Shown: positions 16,924 through 24,945 of the stretch, in pieces
Position numbering within the stretch: position 1 is the stretch's first letter
How the letters are laid out: each line of letters starts with the position of its first letter
Source of the DNA: JANSYL01 sp963921255
GTDB lineage: Bacteria; Pseudomonadota; Alphaproteobacteria; Rhodobacterales; Rhodobacteraceae
DNA length: 64,000 nucleotides
Direction: 5' to 3'
NCBI GenBank assembly: GCA_963921255.3
Contig: CAWUEW020000003.1
Span: 1,116,001-1,180,000, forward strand
Program-made: the position numbers and the translations under genes
Notes under the pieces: model-generated
Seen by the model: the letters and a program-made list of their open reading frames with translations, nothing else
The model's database searches: none
Told to the model about the DNA's origin: nothing

Positions 16924-17856
16924 ATGAAAGTCGGGATTATCGGAGCAGGCATGGTCGGCTCGGCAGCCGGGTTTGCCTTGGTGCAGCAGGGCCGCGCGCG
17001 CGAGATTGTCTTTGTCGATGTCGATCGGAAACGGGCCCGTGCCGAAGCCGAGGATATTGCCCATGCGGTGCCCTTTGCCGCGTCGGTGATCGTCCGCGAT
17101 GGGGATTACGCGGATCTCTTGGGCGCCAAGGTCATCATCCTGGCCTGTGGTGTGTCGCAACAACCCGGCGAAACGCGATTGGCTTTGTTGGAGCGAAACG
17201 CAGATGTCTTTCGCCAGGTTGTCGGGAAGGTCATGCAGGTTTGTCCCGAGGCAATTCTGCTGGTCGCGTCGAACCCGGTTGATATCATGGGCCAGATCAC
17301 ACGGCGCCTCTCGGGGCTGCCGCCGGGGCGCGTGATCGGATCGGGGACCATCCTGGACACCGCCCGCTTTCGGTGGCTTTTGGGACGACACCTTGGGATT
17401 TCGAGCCGCTCGGTCCACGCCTATGTTCTGGGCGAACATGGCGACAGCGAAGTGCTCGCCTGGTCGAATGCCAGGGTGGGATCGGTGCCGCTGGCCAGTT
17501 TCGCGGCCCAGATCGGATCAGCGATCACGCAGGATGTTCGCGACACGATCGACACCGGCGTTCGCCGGGCCGCTTACACGATCATCGAAGGCAAGGGGGC
17601 GACCTGGTACGGGATCGGCGGCGGGCTGTCCCGCATTGTTCAGGCCATCGCCGGCGACGAGCAGGCCGTCTTGTCGGTCTCGACGGTTGAGACAGATGTG
17701 CTTGGCGTGCCGGACGTGGCCGTTTCGTTGCCGCGGGTCGTCGGAGAGGACGGCGTGAGCGCAACCCTGATGCCCGATCTGGACCCGGGCGAAGCCGATG
17801 GCCTGCGGGCGTCTGCTCAGATCCTGCGGGACCGGATGACCGACTTGAATATGTAG
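16924..17856 (+). CDS. ldh: L-lactate dehydrogenase
   Basis: The 310-residue NAD-dependent dehydrogenase starts with a Rossmann motif GAGMVGSAAG. The substrate-specificity loop reads ACGVSQQPGETRL: Gln where malate dehydrogenases have Arg, which marks lactate dehydrogenase. NPVDIM follows, and the catalytic His lies in GEHGDSE near residue 174. It interconverts pyruvate and L-lactate in the cytoplasm. AGAGGC precedes ATG 16924. The next gene, an aldo/keto reductase, is convergent with a 12-base gap. Confidence 0.93.
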   Translation: MKVGIIGAGMVGSAAGFALVQQGRAREIVFVDVDRKRARAEAEDIAHAVPFAASVIVRDGDYADLLGAKVIILACGVSQQPGETRLALLERNADVFRQVVGKVMQVCPEAILLVASNPVDIMGQITRRLSGLPPGRVIGSGTILDTARFRWLLGRHLGISSRSVHAYVLGEHGDSEVLAWSNARVGSVPLASFAAQIGSAITQDVRDTIDTGVRRAAYTIIEGKGATWYGIGGGLSRIVQAIAGDEQAVLSVSTVETDVLGVPDVAVSLPRVVGEDGVSATLMPDLDPGEADGLRASAQILRDRMTDLNM

Positions 17857-17868
17857 ACAGCCGCCGGG

Positions 17869-18909
17869 CTAGCGCAGCTGTTCTTTCATCAGCCCCTCGC
17901 GGTACTCGTTCTGCATTTTCAGCATCCAGCCGGGATACTCCGCGGGCAGGGTGCTGACCGCGTCGAGTGTGGCAAGGTCGTCGGCCGACAAAGCCACATC
18001 CTTCGCGCCGATCGTGTCGGTCAGCTGATCGACCCGTTTTGCGCCAAGCAGGACGGATGTCACGACGTTCTGGCGGAGCAGCCAGGCGATCGCCACCTGC
18101 GGGATGGTGCAGCCTTTCTCGGTCGCGATGGCGCGCATCGCGTCGACCGCGTTGTAGGCACGATCCTTGTCGAGCGGTGGGAAGTCAAAGGCGGCACGTC
18201 GTCCATCCGCCGCGGTGCCGTCGCGGTCGAACTTGCCGGTTAGGAACCCGCCGGCAAGGGGGCTCCAGACCATGAGGCCGACGCCTTCGGACAGCAACAT
18301 GGGCACAACCTCGCGTTCTAAGTCGCGACCGGCCAGAGAATAATAGGCCTGCAGCGAGGCGATTGGCGCCAATTGCCGGGCCTCGGCAATACCGACGGCT
18401 TTGGCCACCTGCCACGCCGCCCAGTTCGACAGGCCGATGTATCGGATGTGCCCTTGGCGCACCAAGGTGTCGAGGGCCTCAAGCGTTTCCACAATCGGGG
18501 TGGCCGGGTCGAACCCGTGGATTTGATAGAGGTCGATGTGGGTAAGTTGAAGCCGCTGCAAGCTGGCCTTGGCCTGGTCCAGGATATGGCCACGGGAGGC
18601 CCCGCGCGCATTCGGGCCGTTGCCCATCTGACCGTGGACCTTGGTGGCAATCACGACCTCGTCCCGCGGAACAGCGAGGTTCTTGAGGGATTGCCCCAGG
18701 ATTTCTTCGCTCCGGCCCGAGGCGTAGACATTGGCGGTGTCGATGAAGTTGATCCCGCCCTCAAGCGCGGTGCCGACGATCTTGTCCGCCTCGTCCTGCT
18801 GCAGCTGGCCGATCTGGCCCCACATGTCGTCGCTGCCCCCGAATGTCATGGTGCCGAGGCACAGTTCCGAAACGAACAGACCGGTTTGGCCCAAGCGGCG
18901 ATACTTCAT
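17869..18909 (-). CDS. Aldo/keto reductase
   Basis: The 346-residue protein is a TIM-barrel NADPH oxidoreductase. The tetrad is visible: Asp in NFIDTANVYASG, Tyr in the same block, Lys in VVIATKV and His in LYQIHGFDP. LRQNVVTSVLLGAKRVDQL is the cofactor-binding segment. ATG 18909 follows GAGGGAG; longer starts have no site. Substrate cannot be assigned; the family reduces sugar aldehydes and many carbonyls. It sits alone between ldh and the orphan binding protein, with a terminator for the latter just upstream of its own promoter region. Confidence 0.9.
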   Translation of the reverse strand: MKYRRLGQTGLFVSELCLGTMTFGGSDDMWGQIGQLQQDEADKIVGTALEGGINFIDTANVYASGRSEEILGQSLKNLAVPRDEVVIATKVHGQMGNGPNARGASRGHILDQAKASLQRLQLTHIDLYQIHGFDPATPIVETLEALDTLVRQGHIRYIGLSNWAAWQVAKAVGIAEARQLAPIASLQAYYSLAGRDLEREVVPMLLSEGVGLMVWSPLAGGFLTGKFDRDGTAADGRRAAFDFPPLDKDRAYNAVDAMRAIATEKGCTIPQVAIAWLLRQNVVTSVLLGAKRVDQLTDTIGAKDVALSADDLATLDAVSTLPAEYPGWMLKMQNEYREGLMKEQLR

Positions 18910-19026
18910 GGCAAACTCCCTCATATCTCAGACGGGACGGTCCCGGTCGCGTGGGACACTGTGCCGGAGGTGGCTGTTTCAGGCAATCGGCTTGCGCGTC
19001 CGGATCGGTGCGCGCACGCCGAAATG

Positions 19027-19053
19027 AAAATGGCCGCCCCGAAGGACGGCCAT
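19027..19053 (-). terminator. Rho-independent terminator of the orphan binding-protein gene
   Basis: On the minus strand ATGGCCG and CGGCCAT (7-bp stem) enclose a 10-base loop and are followed by TTTTC. It lies 20 bases after the binding-protein stop at 19073, so that gene is probably monocistronic. Confidence 0.75.
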
Positions 19054-19072
19054 TGACTGTGATCTTATCAGA

Positions 19073-20659
19073 TCAGTTTGTGATGAAGTACTTGAACTTC
19101 ACCTGGTCATCCGCGTCCACGACCGTCGACCAGTCGTCCGAGATGCCCCAGTTCAGAACCTGGTTGTGCACCGGCAGGTAGATCAGGTTTTCCTCGGCCA
19201 TCGCAAACAGATCGGCGATGGTCTGGTTACGGGCGTCCAGGTCGGTGTTCGACGTCAGAGACGCAATCATCTCGTTCATCGTGTCATCGCTGAAGCGCGT
19301 GCCGTTCCACGAGCCACGACCTTCGCTGCGGCCGTGGTAGAGGAAGTTGAAGATGTATTCCGCGTCGTAGGTCGGAACACCCCAACCGAGCATGTAGAAG
19401 TCGGTTTCCAGGTTGGCGATCAGCGGGAAGTGCTGCGCGCGCGGCAGAGCCGAGAGCGTCACGTCGATGCCGATCTGGGCCATCATGCCGACAACAGCCT
19501 GACAGATCGCTTCATCGTTGATGTAGCGGTCGTTCGGGCAATCCAGCTGGATCGAGAACCCGTCGCCATAGCCGGCTTCGTCCATGAGGGCGTTGGCGGC
19601 CGCCACGTCATAGGCGGGGTAGGCGTCCAGTTCGGCCGTCCATCCGTTGACCGGCGGGGGCGAAATGACACCGGCCGGGGCCGACTGGCCGCGCATCACG
19701 ACCTGCTGGATGGCTTCGCGGTTGATGGCGATCTCCATCGCCTGGCGAACACGGAGGTCGGCCAGCGGGTTTGCGCCTTCAACATTGTCGAGGGTCAGAT
19801 CGTCGTCACCGACATTCATGCCGAAGAAGATGACGCGGTTCTGGGCCGCCGTGGCCAGGCCCATGCCGTCCGCGCTTGCGACGCGGTCCAAATCCTGCAC
19901 CGGAACGTCCTGGATGAAGTCAACTTCGCCCGTCAGAAGTGCGGCCACGCGGGTCGCGGGGTTCTGGATCGGGGTGAAGATGATCTCGGTCACATCCATC
20001 GGGAAGGTGCCGATGCCCCAGTAATCGGGGTTCTGGGTCAACACGGTTTCCACGTCGGCCGTGCGCGACTGCAGAATGAAGGCGCCGGTGCCGTTGGTGT
20101 TGCGTGCGGCGTAGGTGTCCTCGCCGGCGGCATAGTCCTGAACAGCTTCGGTGCCGTTTTCAGCCGCCCAACCGGAATCCATCATCATGATGTTGGTCAG
20201 GTTGTTGGCCAGCAGCGGGTTCGGACCGTCGGTCTCGATCTCGACGGTATAGTCGCCCGTCGCGCGCACTTCGACGACGCCGGTCAGCAGTTCCTTGAAG
20301 TTGGAGGCTTCGGTGCGGGCCCGGTCGAGCGAAAATACAACGTCTTCCGCATTGAAGGCCTGGCCGCCGTGGAACGAAACGCCTTCGCGGATTTCGAAGA
20401 CCCAAACGTTGGGGTTGTCGGCAGAGGGCGCCCAGGAGGTTGCCAGTGCCGGCTCCATCTGACCTTCCATGTTCCGGATGATCAGCGGCTCGTAAATCTG
20501 GTGCATGAGGGTCGTGGTCGGACCTTCGTTCTGCGAGTGCGGGTCAAGCGTCAGCGCTTCGGCCGCGCGCGCCCAACGCAGGGTCTCGGCGTTGGCAGCG
20601 CCAAGCGTCAATGCAGTCGTGGCAAGAAGGGCCGCGCCAAAGGTGGCGTAACGGGTCAT
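19073..20659 (-). CDS. Orphan periplasmic substrate-binding protein (SBP family 5)
   Basis: The 528-residue protein starts at ATG 20659 (MTRYATFGAALLATTALTLG), with a signal peptide ending in ANA and an AGGGAG site upstream. Family-5 blocks: VSFHGGQAFNAEDVVFSLDR and NGTGAFILQSR. It shares MMDSGWAA, FTPIQN, and CPNDRYINDEAICQAVV with the binding protein at 13419, so both descend from one duplication. No permease or ATPase gene adjoins it and a terminator closes it off. It most likely feeds another transporter, perhaps the one at 8404-12275, which would widen that system's substrate range. Confidence 0.92.
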   Translation of the reverse strand: MTRYATFGAALLATTALTLGAANAETLRWARAAEALTLDPHSQNEGPTTTLMHQIYEPLIIRNMEGQMEPALATSWAPSADNPNVWVFEIREGVSFHGGQAFNAEDVVFSLDRARTEASNFKELLTGVVEVRATGDYTVEIETDGPNPLLANNLTNIMMMDSGWAAENGTEAVQDYAAGEDTYAARNTNGTGAFILQSRTADVETVLTQNPDYWGIGTFPMDVTEIIFTPIQNPATRVAALLTGEVDFIQDVPVQDLDRVASADGMGLATAAQNRVIFFGMNVGDDDLTLDNVEGANPLADLRVRQAMEIAINREAIQQVVMRGQSAPAGVISPPPVNGWTAELDAYPAYDVAAANALMDEAGYGDGFSIQLDCPNDRYINDEAICQAVVGMMAQIGIDVTLSALPRAQHFPLIANLETDFYMLGWGVPTYDAEYIFNFLYHGRSEGRGSWNGTRFSDDTMNEMIASLTSNTDLDARNQTIADLFAMAEENLIYLPVHNQVLNWGISDDWSTVVDADDQVKFKYFITN

Positions 20660-20874
20660 CGTAAGCTCCCTGATGGTGTTGTTATGCGCGCGAGTATGGA
20701 TAGGTTTTTCCGGTTGTCCAGCGGCGAACCCATAGGTTTTGTCCGCATCACACATTCCGCGCGAGCCACAGGGCCCAATGCACACGCGTTGGGCGAACTG
20801 ACACCGAAACATCTTGAGGTACCGCTCTGGGCGTGCTGTTGTCATTGTCAACTTGCTCAAGGAGTGTGCAAACC

Positions 20875-21546
20875 GTGGCGACCGCTGCAGACGAAATTGC
20901 CTGGATCGAACAGTTCAAGGGCCTGTCCCAACTCGCGCCCGACGTGAAGCAGACCCTGACCAAACGGTCGCGCGTCACCCGATTCAAACAAGGAGACACC
21001 GTCTTTGCCCCCGGCAAGACGCCGGATTACCTTCTGTTGCTGCTCAATGGCACAGTCCGGGTCCAACAGGTGTCGGAATCGGGACGCGAAGTGGTGCTGT
21101 TCCGGGTGCGCGGCGGCGAGAGCTGCGTTTTGACCACCGCCTGCCTTTTGGCCTACGAGGACTACCTCGCGGAAGGGATTGCTGAAACCGAGGTCGAGGC
21201 CGTGGCGATCCCGCGTGGCGTGTTTGATGATTTGATGGCCGACTCAGATGATTTTCGTCGCTTCGTCTTCCACGCCTATTCCCGCCGCATTGCCGAGTTG
21301 TTTCACGTCATCGAAGATATCGCCTTTCGTCGCTTGGACATCCGTGTGGCTCAAAAGGTTCTGGACCAGGCGGAGAACGGCGTTCTGAAGGCGACCCACG
21401 CGCAGCTTGCATCCGAGCTTGGCAGCGCCCGCGAGGTCATCTCGCGGCAACTGGCCGAATTCCAGCGGCGCGGTTGGATTTCGCTGGGCCGCGGCACGGT
21501 CCAGATCGAAGACGAGGCCGGGTTACGCGCCTTGGCGACAAGTTGA
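20875..21546 (+). CDS. Crp/Fnr-family regulator with a Cys-X5-Cys pair
   Basis: I place the start at GTG 20875 because AAGGAG lies ten bases upstream; the product is 223 residues. Residues about 15-125 form the cyclic-nucleotide-type beta barrel; 173-202 form the winged helix (THAQLASELGSAREVISRQLAEF). There is no FNR-type N-terminal cysteine cluster. Instead the barrel has GESCVLTTACLL with Cys84 and Cys90. The gene precedes two YeeE/YedE transporters and a metallo-hydrolase typical of sulfane-sulfur handling, so I infer that it senses reactive sulfur through this pair and controls the locus, in the way BigR or CstR do with unrelated folds. Confidence 0.88.
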   Translation: MATAADEIAWIEQFKGLSQLAPDVKQTLTKRSRVTRFKQGDTVFAPGKTPDYLLLLLNGTVRVQQVSESGREVVLFRVRGGESCVLTTACLLAYEDYLAEGIAETEVEAVAIPRGVFDDLMADSDDFRRFVFHAYSRRIAELFHVIEDIAFRRLDIRVAQKVLDQAENGVLKATHAQLASELGSAREVISRQLAEFQRRGWISLGRGTVQIEDEAGLRALATS

Positions 21547-21578
21547 TGGACACCTGACATCGCGTCACTCGATGCCTA

Positions 21579-21593
21579 TGTGACCAAATCACA
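21579..21593 (+). promoter_or_regulatory. Candidate Crp/Fnr-type operator before the YeeE/YedE genes
   Basis: TGTGA and TCACA are separated by CCAAA, giving a 15-base inverted repeat 120 bases before the pmpA-like start. The usual Crp site has six bases between the arms; here there are five. Since a Crp/Fnr regulator is encoded immediately upstream, this is the best operator candidate in the gap. Confidence 0.5.
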
Positions 21594-21713
21594 GAATCAA
21601 TTCCGGCTGTGCTGTAGGCCGTCCTGACGCGAATAGGACAAGGATCAATTCGATGCCAACGACAGGCAGCCTGAACAGGCAAAACGCATCACCTTTGGGG
21701 AAGGGGCACACAT

Positions 21714-22148
21714 ATGTATGAAACAGCTTTCACGCCGTGGCAGTCTTTGGGCGGCGGCGCGCTGATTGGCGCGTCGGCGGTCATGCTGATGGCCGTCGTC
21801 GGCCGCGTTATGGGCGCGACCGGCATCATGGCCGGGGTCATGGCGCCCGCATCGCGCGAGGACTTCACCTGGCGTGCGGTTCTTCTGGCCGGGATGTTCA
21901 CGGGCCCCTTCATTTATCTGCTGGCCACGGGCGGAATGCCGGAAATCACCGTTCCGGTTTCGACCCCGATGCTTCTGGTTGGTGGCCTTCTTGTGGGACT
22001 GGGCGTCACGTATGGCGGCGGTTGCACATCCGGTCACGGCGTCTGCGGCATGGCGCGGCTTTCCCCGCGCTCCATCGTTGCGACCATCACCTTCATGATT
22101 GGCACAGGCGTCACGGTGTTCGTGCTGCGTCATGTGATCGGAGTTTAA
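21714..22148 (+). CDS. YeeE/YedE-family half-transporter (PmpA-like)
   Basis: The 144-residue membrane protein has four predicted helices. The signature GGGCTSGHGVCGMARLSPRS near residues 101-120 contains the conserved Cys pair of this thiosulfate/sulfur-compound transporter family (YeeE/TsuA). PmpA/PmpB pairs split the larger YeeE fold into two polypeptides; the second half follows three bases later. It probably moves thiosulfate or another reduced sulfur species across the inner membrane. GGGGAAGGGG precedes ATG 21714. Confidence 0.88.
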   Translation: MYETAFTPWQSLGGGALIGASAVMLMAVVGRVMGATGIMAGVMAPASREDFTWRAVLLAGMFTGPFIYLLATGGMPEITVPVSTPMLLVGGLLVGLGVTYGGGCTSGHGVCGMARLSPRSIVATITFMIGTGVTVFVLRHVIGV

Positions 22149-22151
22149 GCC

Positions 22152-22595
22152 ATGCGTCTCTTTCTGGTTTACATCTCGGGCTTGGTGTTCGGCGTGGGGA
22201 TCGTGATCTCCGGCATGGCGAACCCTGCCAAAGTGATCAACTTCTTCGATGTGGCGGGCACTTGGGATCCGAGTTTGGCCTTCGTGATGGGGGGCGCGCT
22301 TGTCGTGGCGGCCTTGGGCTATCGCGTCGTGCTGAAGCGTCCGCATCCCGTTTTCGATGGGACGTTTCATCTGCCCACCAAGCGCGACATTGACATGCGT
22401 CTGGTCGGCGGGTCGGCGGTCTTCGGCATCGGTTGGGGGATCGCGGGCTTCTGCCCCGGCGGCGCATTGCCAGTGGTGAGCACGGGCAATCCTGACGTGT
22501 TGCTCTTCATGGGGGCGCTGATCGTTGGTATCCTGACGGCAAAAACCTTGCAGAGGCACAGCGCCAGCCGCCAAACCGCTGCGTTTTCAGACTGA
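22152..22595 (+). CDS. YeeE/YedE-family half-transporter (PmpB-like)
   Basis: The 147-residue partner starts with a helix, then GMANPAKVINFFDVAGTWDPSL, the hallmark of the PmpB/DUF6691 half, and later GIGWGIAGFCPGGALP with the conserved Cys. It has about four helices. Together with the upstream product it should build one transporter unit. The order regulator-PmpA-PmpB-metallo-hydrolase matches known sulfide-detoxification operons. Confidence 0.88.
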   Translation: MRLFLVYISGLVFGVGIVISGMANPAKVINFFDVAGTWDPSLAFVMGGALVVAALGYRVVLKRPHPVFDGTFHLPTKRDIDMRLVGGSAVFGIGWGIAGFCPGGALPVVSTGNPDVLLFMGALIVGILTAKTLQRHSASRQTAAFSD

Positions 22596-22617
22596 TCACT
22601 TGAAGGGAGACGAGATC

Positions 22618-23501
22618 ATGAGTGACTATCCCGTTCAAATGGACCTGCACCCCGAGGTGACCGGCTTTTTCGATGAAGCCTCCAACACGATCACCTACGT
22701 GGTGAAGGATCCCAAATCCAAGTCCTGCGCCGTTGTCGACAGCGTCATGGATATCGACTACGCCGCCGGCCGGATCACGACCGAGAGTGCGGACCGCGTC
22801 ATTGATTTCATCCAGTCCAACGACCTGAAGCTGGAATGGATCATCGAAAGCCATGTGCACGCCGATCACCTGTCCGGTGCGCCCTACATCCAGGAAAAAC
22901 TGGGCGGCAAGATCGGCGTCGGGGCCAAGATCACCGTCGTTCAGGATGTCTTTGGCAAAATCTTCAACGAAGGCACCGAGTTCCAGCGCGACGGCAGCCA
23001 ATTTGATGCGCTGTTCGAGGACGGCGACACCTACATGGTCGGCGAAATGTCCTGTGTGGCCCTCGACACGCCGGGACACACCCCGGCCTGCATGGTCCAT
23101 GTCATGGGGGATGCAACCTTTGTCGGCGACACGTTGTTCATGCCGGATGGCGGGTCGGCGCGGGCCGACTTCCCCGGTGGGGATGCGGGCGAGCTGTACG
23201 ACTCGATCCAGAAGGTGCTGAGCCTTCCGGACGATATGCGGCTGTTCATCTGCCACGATTATGGTCCCGGCGGGCGTGCGATTTCCTGGAAACCACGGTG
23301 GCCGAGCAAAAAGCCAAGAACATCCACGTGGGCGAAGGCAAAACCCGGGACGAGTTCATCAAGTTCCGCACGGAACGGGATGCGCAGCTTGCCATGCCCA
23401 AGCTGATCATCCCGTCGCTTCAAGTGAACATGCGGGCAGGGGAGATTCCAACCGACGAGGATGGAAACCCGATGCTCAAGGTTCCGGTGAACGGCCTGTA
23501 G
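22618..23501 (+). pseudogene. Metallo-beta-lactamase-fold hydrolase (persulfide dioxygenase/Blh-like), frameshifted
   Basis: ATG 22618 follows GAAGGGAG. The metal site is intact: SHVHADHLSG with His79, His81, Asp83 and His84, then LDTPGHTPACM, FVGDTLF and CHDYGPGGR. After Trp224 the frame breaks. The bases TGGAAACC at 23287-23294 need one more G to continue as Trp-Glu-Thr-Thr-Val-Ala-Glu; the matching C-terminus then reads on in another frame to TAG 23501, giving about 294 residues. As written, translation ends at 23406 with 38 foreign residues. Loss of one base in a GGGAAA run may be a sequencing error. If real, the enzyme loses a 70-residue tail outside the active site. The family oxidises persulfides or hydrolyses thioesters. 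Confidence 0.85.
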
Positions 23502-23508
23502 TTGAGAA

Positions 23509-23547
23509 GGGCGGGCGGTCTGACCCCGGCGCGCAGGCCGCCTGCCC
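23509..23547 (+). terminator. Hairpin after the sulfur locus
   Basis: GGGCGGGCGG at 23509-23518 pairs with CCGCCTGCCC at 23538-23547 (one G-T pair), eight bases after the hydrolase stop. No T-run follows. It ends the plus-strand locus just before the convergent oxidoreductase stop at 23551. Confidence 0.5.
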
Positions 23548-23550
23548 AGT

Positions 23551-24855
23551 TTACCCGAGCACCGAGAAGCTGGAGTCGTCGTTGATCGGGCGCTTTCTCG
23601 AAAAGAACCCGGCATTCAAGGTGTGGCCAATATGGCCGAGATTGAACTGGAGCGGCGTGGTATCGTGATCGGCGCCGCCTTCGCAATACGCGATTAACTC
23701 AGCCATCAACCGCCCCGCGACCGGGGCGTTTTTGTATTGGTTCCCGCTGGTGCCGCAGGCCATGTAGAAACCGGGCAGGGCGGATGTGTCGTAGATCGGG
23801 ATCCAGTCGGTCGCCGCATCGTAGAGTTCGACCACACCCTGCATCCGACTTGGGATGCCAAGGCTCGGAACCCGCTGCGCATACCGCAGCGCCTGGGTCC
23901 GCCATTGTTCCGTAAAGTCCGGGTTCCAATCGCGATCATCGACCCAATCATGGGTGTCACAGGGTGGATCTTCCGAACCGATCAGGATGTGGTTGCCCTT
24001 TTCCGGGCGGCAGTAGCAGGCGATGTCGCTGTCAGAAACGATGGTGCCATTGGTTTCGAAATCAAAGCCGTCGGGGGCTGGCACGTGCACGACCTCCTGG
24101 CGCAACGGCTTGGTTTCGATGGTCATGTCGTCCAGCACGCCGGCCATGGCATTGATGCGCGCACTGGCCGGGCCGGCGACATTCACCACCACGGGCGCAT
24201 GAATTTCGGACCCGTCGCTCAAGCGCACGCCAGAGACCCGGCCGCCGTCGGTCAGAATTTCGGTGACCACGGTGTTGAACCGAAACTCGGCACCATGCTG
24301 CTTGGCGGCGTCCGCAATATTCTGCGCCGATAAGGCTGGGTCGGTCACGTAGCCGGCCTTGGGCCAGAACACGGCCCCGGGCAGCGCACCGCCCGTCGGC
24401 TCGCCGAATGCCGCGTCCTCAAGGCGCTTGGCCGGGGCGAAATGCGCGAGATCATAGATCGGCAGGCGCGCCGAGATGGTCGCGGGATCCCATTCCTCGA
24501 ACGGACAATCGAGCGCGGCGCTCATGGCCATGTGTTTTTCCAGGAACCCGTTCGCCTCGGTCTTCATCACGAGGCAGCCGGTTTCCTTGAACTCGGCCAA
24601 AGCGGCGTCCGACGGCAGGCCCAGATAGTCCCGCCACCCGGCCCAATCATGATAACCCTCCCATGCCATGGCCGTGCCTTCGGGCGTTGAATAATGCATG
24701 CGGATGATCGCGCAGGATCCGGCTGTCGATCCGTGCCCGGCCGCGCCCTTGGCATCGACGCTGATGGTCCGGCGCCCGGCCTTGGCCAGTTCATAGGCGA
24801 CCGCCGCGCCAATCACTCCGGCGCCGATGATGACGGCATCTGCTGTCTGGGGCAT
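23551..24855 (-). CDS. FAD-dependent oxidoreductase of the DAO family
   Basis: The 434-residue protein begins with the dinucleotide motif ADAVIIGAGVIGAAVAYELAKAG (split here only by family variation) and SVDAKGAAGHGSTAGSCAIIR, the FAD-anchoring block of glycine/sarcosine oxidase and glycerol-3-phosphate dehydrogenase relatives. The GFYMACGTSGNQYKNAPVAG segment near the end closes the FAD site. ATG 24855 is preceded by GGAGG at 5 bases. It probably oxidises an N-methyl or primary amino acid; substrate not assignable. It is monocistronic between a convergent locus and xthA. Confidence 0.88.
   Translation of the reverse strand: MPQTADAVIIGAGVIGAAVAYELAKAGRRTISVDAKGAAGHGSTAGSCAIIRMHYSTPEGTAMAWEGYHDWAGWRDYLGLPSDAALAEFKETGCLVMKTEANGFLEKHMAMSAALDCPFEEWDPATISARLPIYDLAHFAPAKRLEDAAFGEPTGGALPGAVFWPKAGYVTDPALSAQNIADAAKQHGAEFRFNTVVTEILTDGGRVSGVRLSDGSEIHAPVVVNVAGPASARINAMAGVLDDMTIETKPLRQEVVHVPAPDGFDFETNGTIVSDSDIACYCRPEKGNHILIGSEDPPCDTHDWVDDRDWNPDFTEQWRTQALRYAQRVPSLGIPSRMQGVVELYDAATDWIPIYDTSALPGFYMACGTSGNQYKNAPVAGRLMAELIAYCEGGADHDTTPLQFNLGHIGHTLNAGFFSRKRPINDDSSFSVLG
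23711..23733 (+). terminator. Plus-strand intrinsic terminator inside the convergent oxidoreductase gene
   Basis: CGCCCCG (23711-23717), loop CGAC, CGGGGCG (23722-23728), then TTTTT: a textbook intrinsic terminator shape reading rightwards. It lies 210 bases past the sulfur-locus stop and inside the 3' end of the minus-strand oxidoreductase. It may stop read-through from the sulfur locus; it also encodes conserved KNAPVAGR on the other strand, so chance is possible. Confidence 0.5.
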
Positions 24856-24945
24856 CCTGACCTCCACTGGTTGCCTGCGGCGTGCAGCCTGCAATCCTTG
24901 ATCGGTCTCGGCAAGCCCCCTGATCCCGGATGTCCTCTGCCGGGT

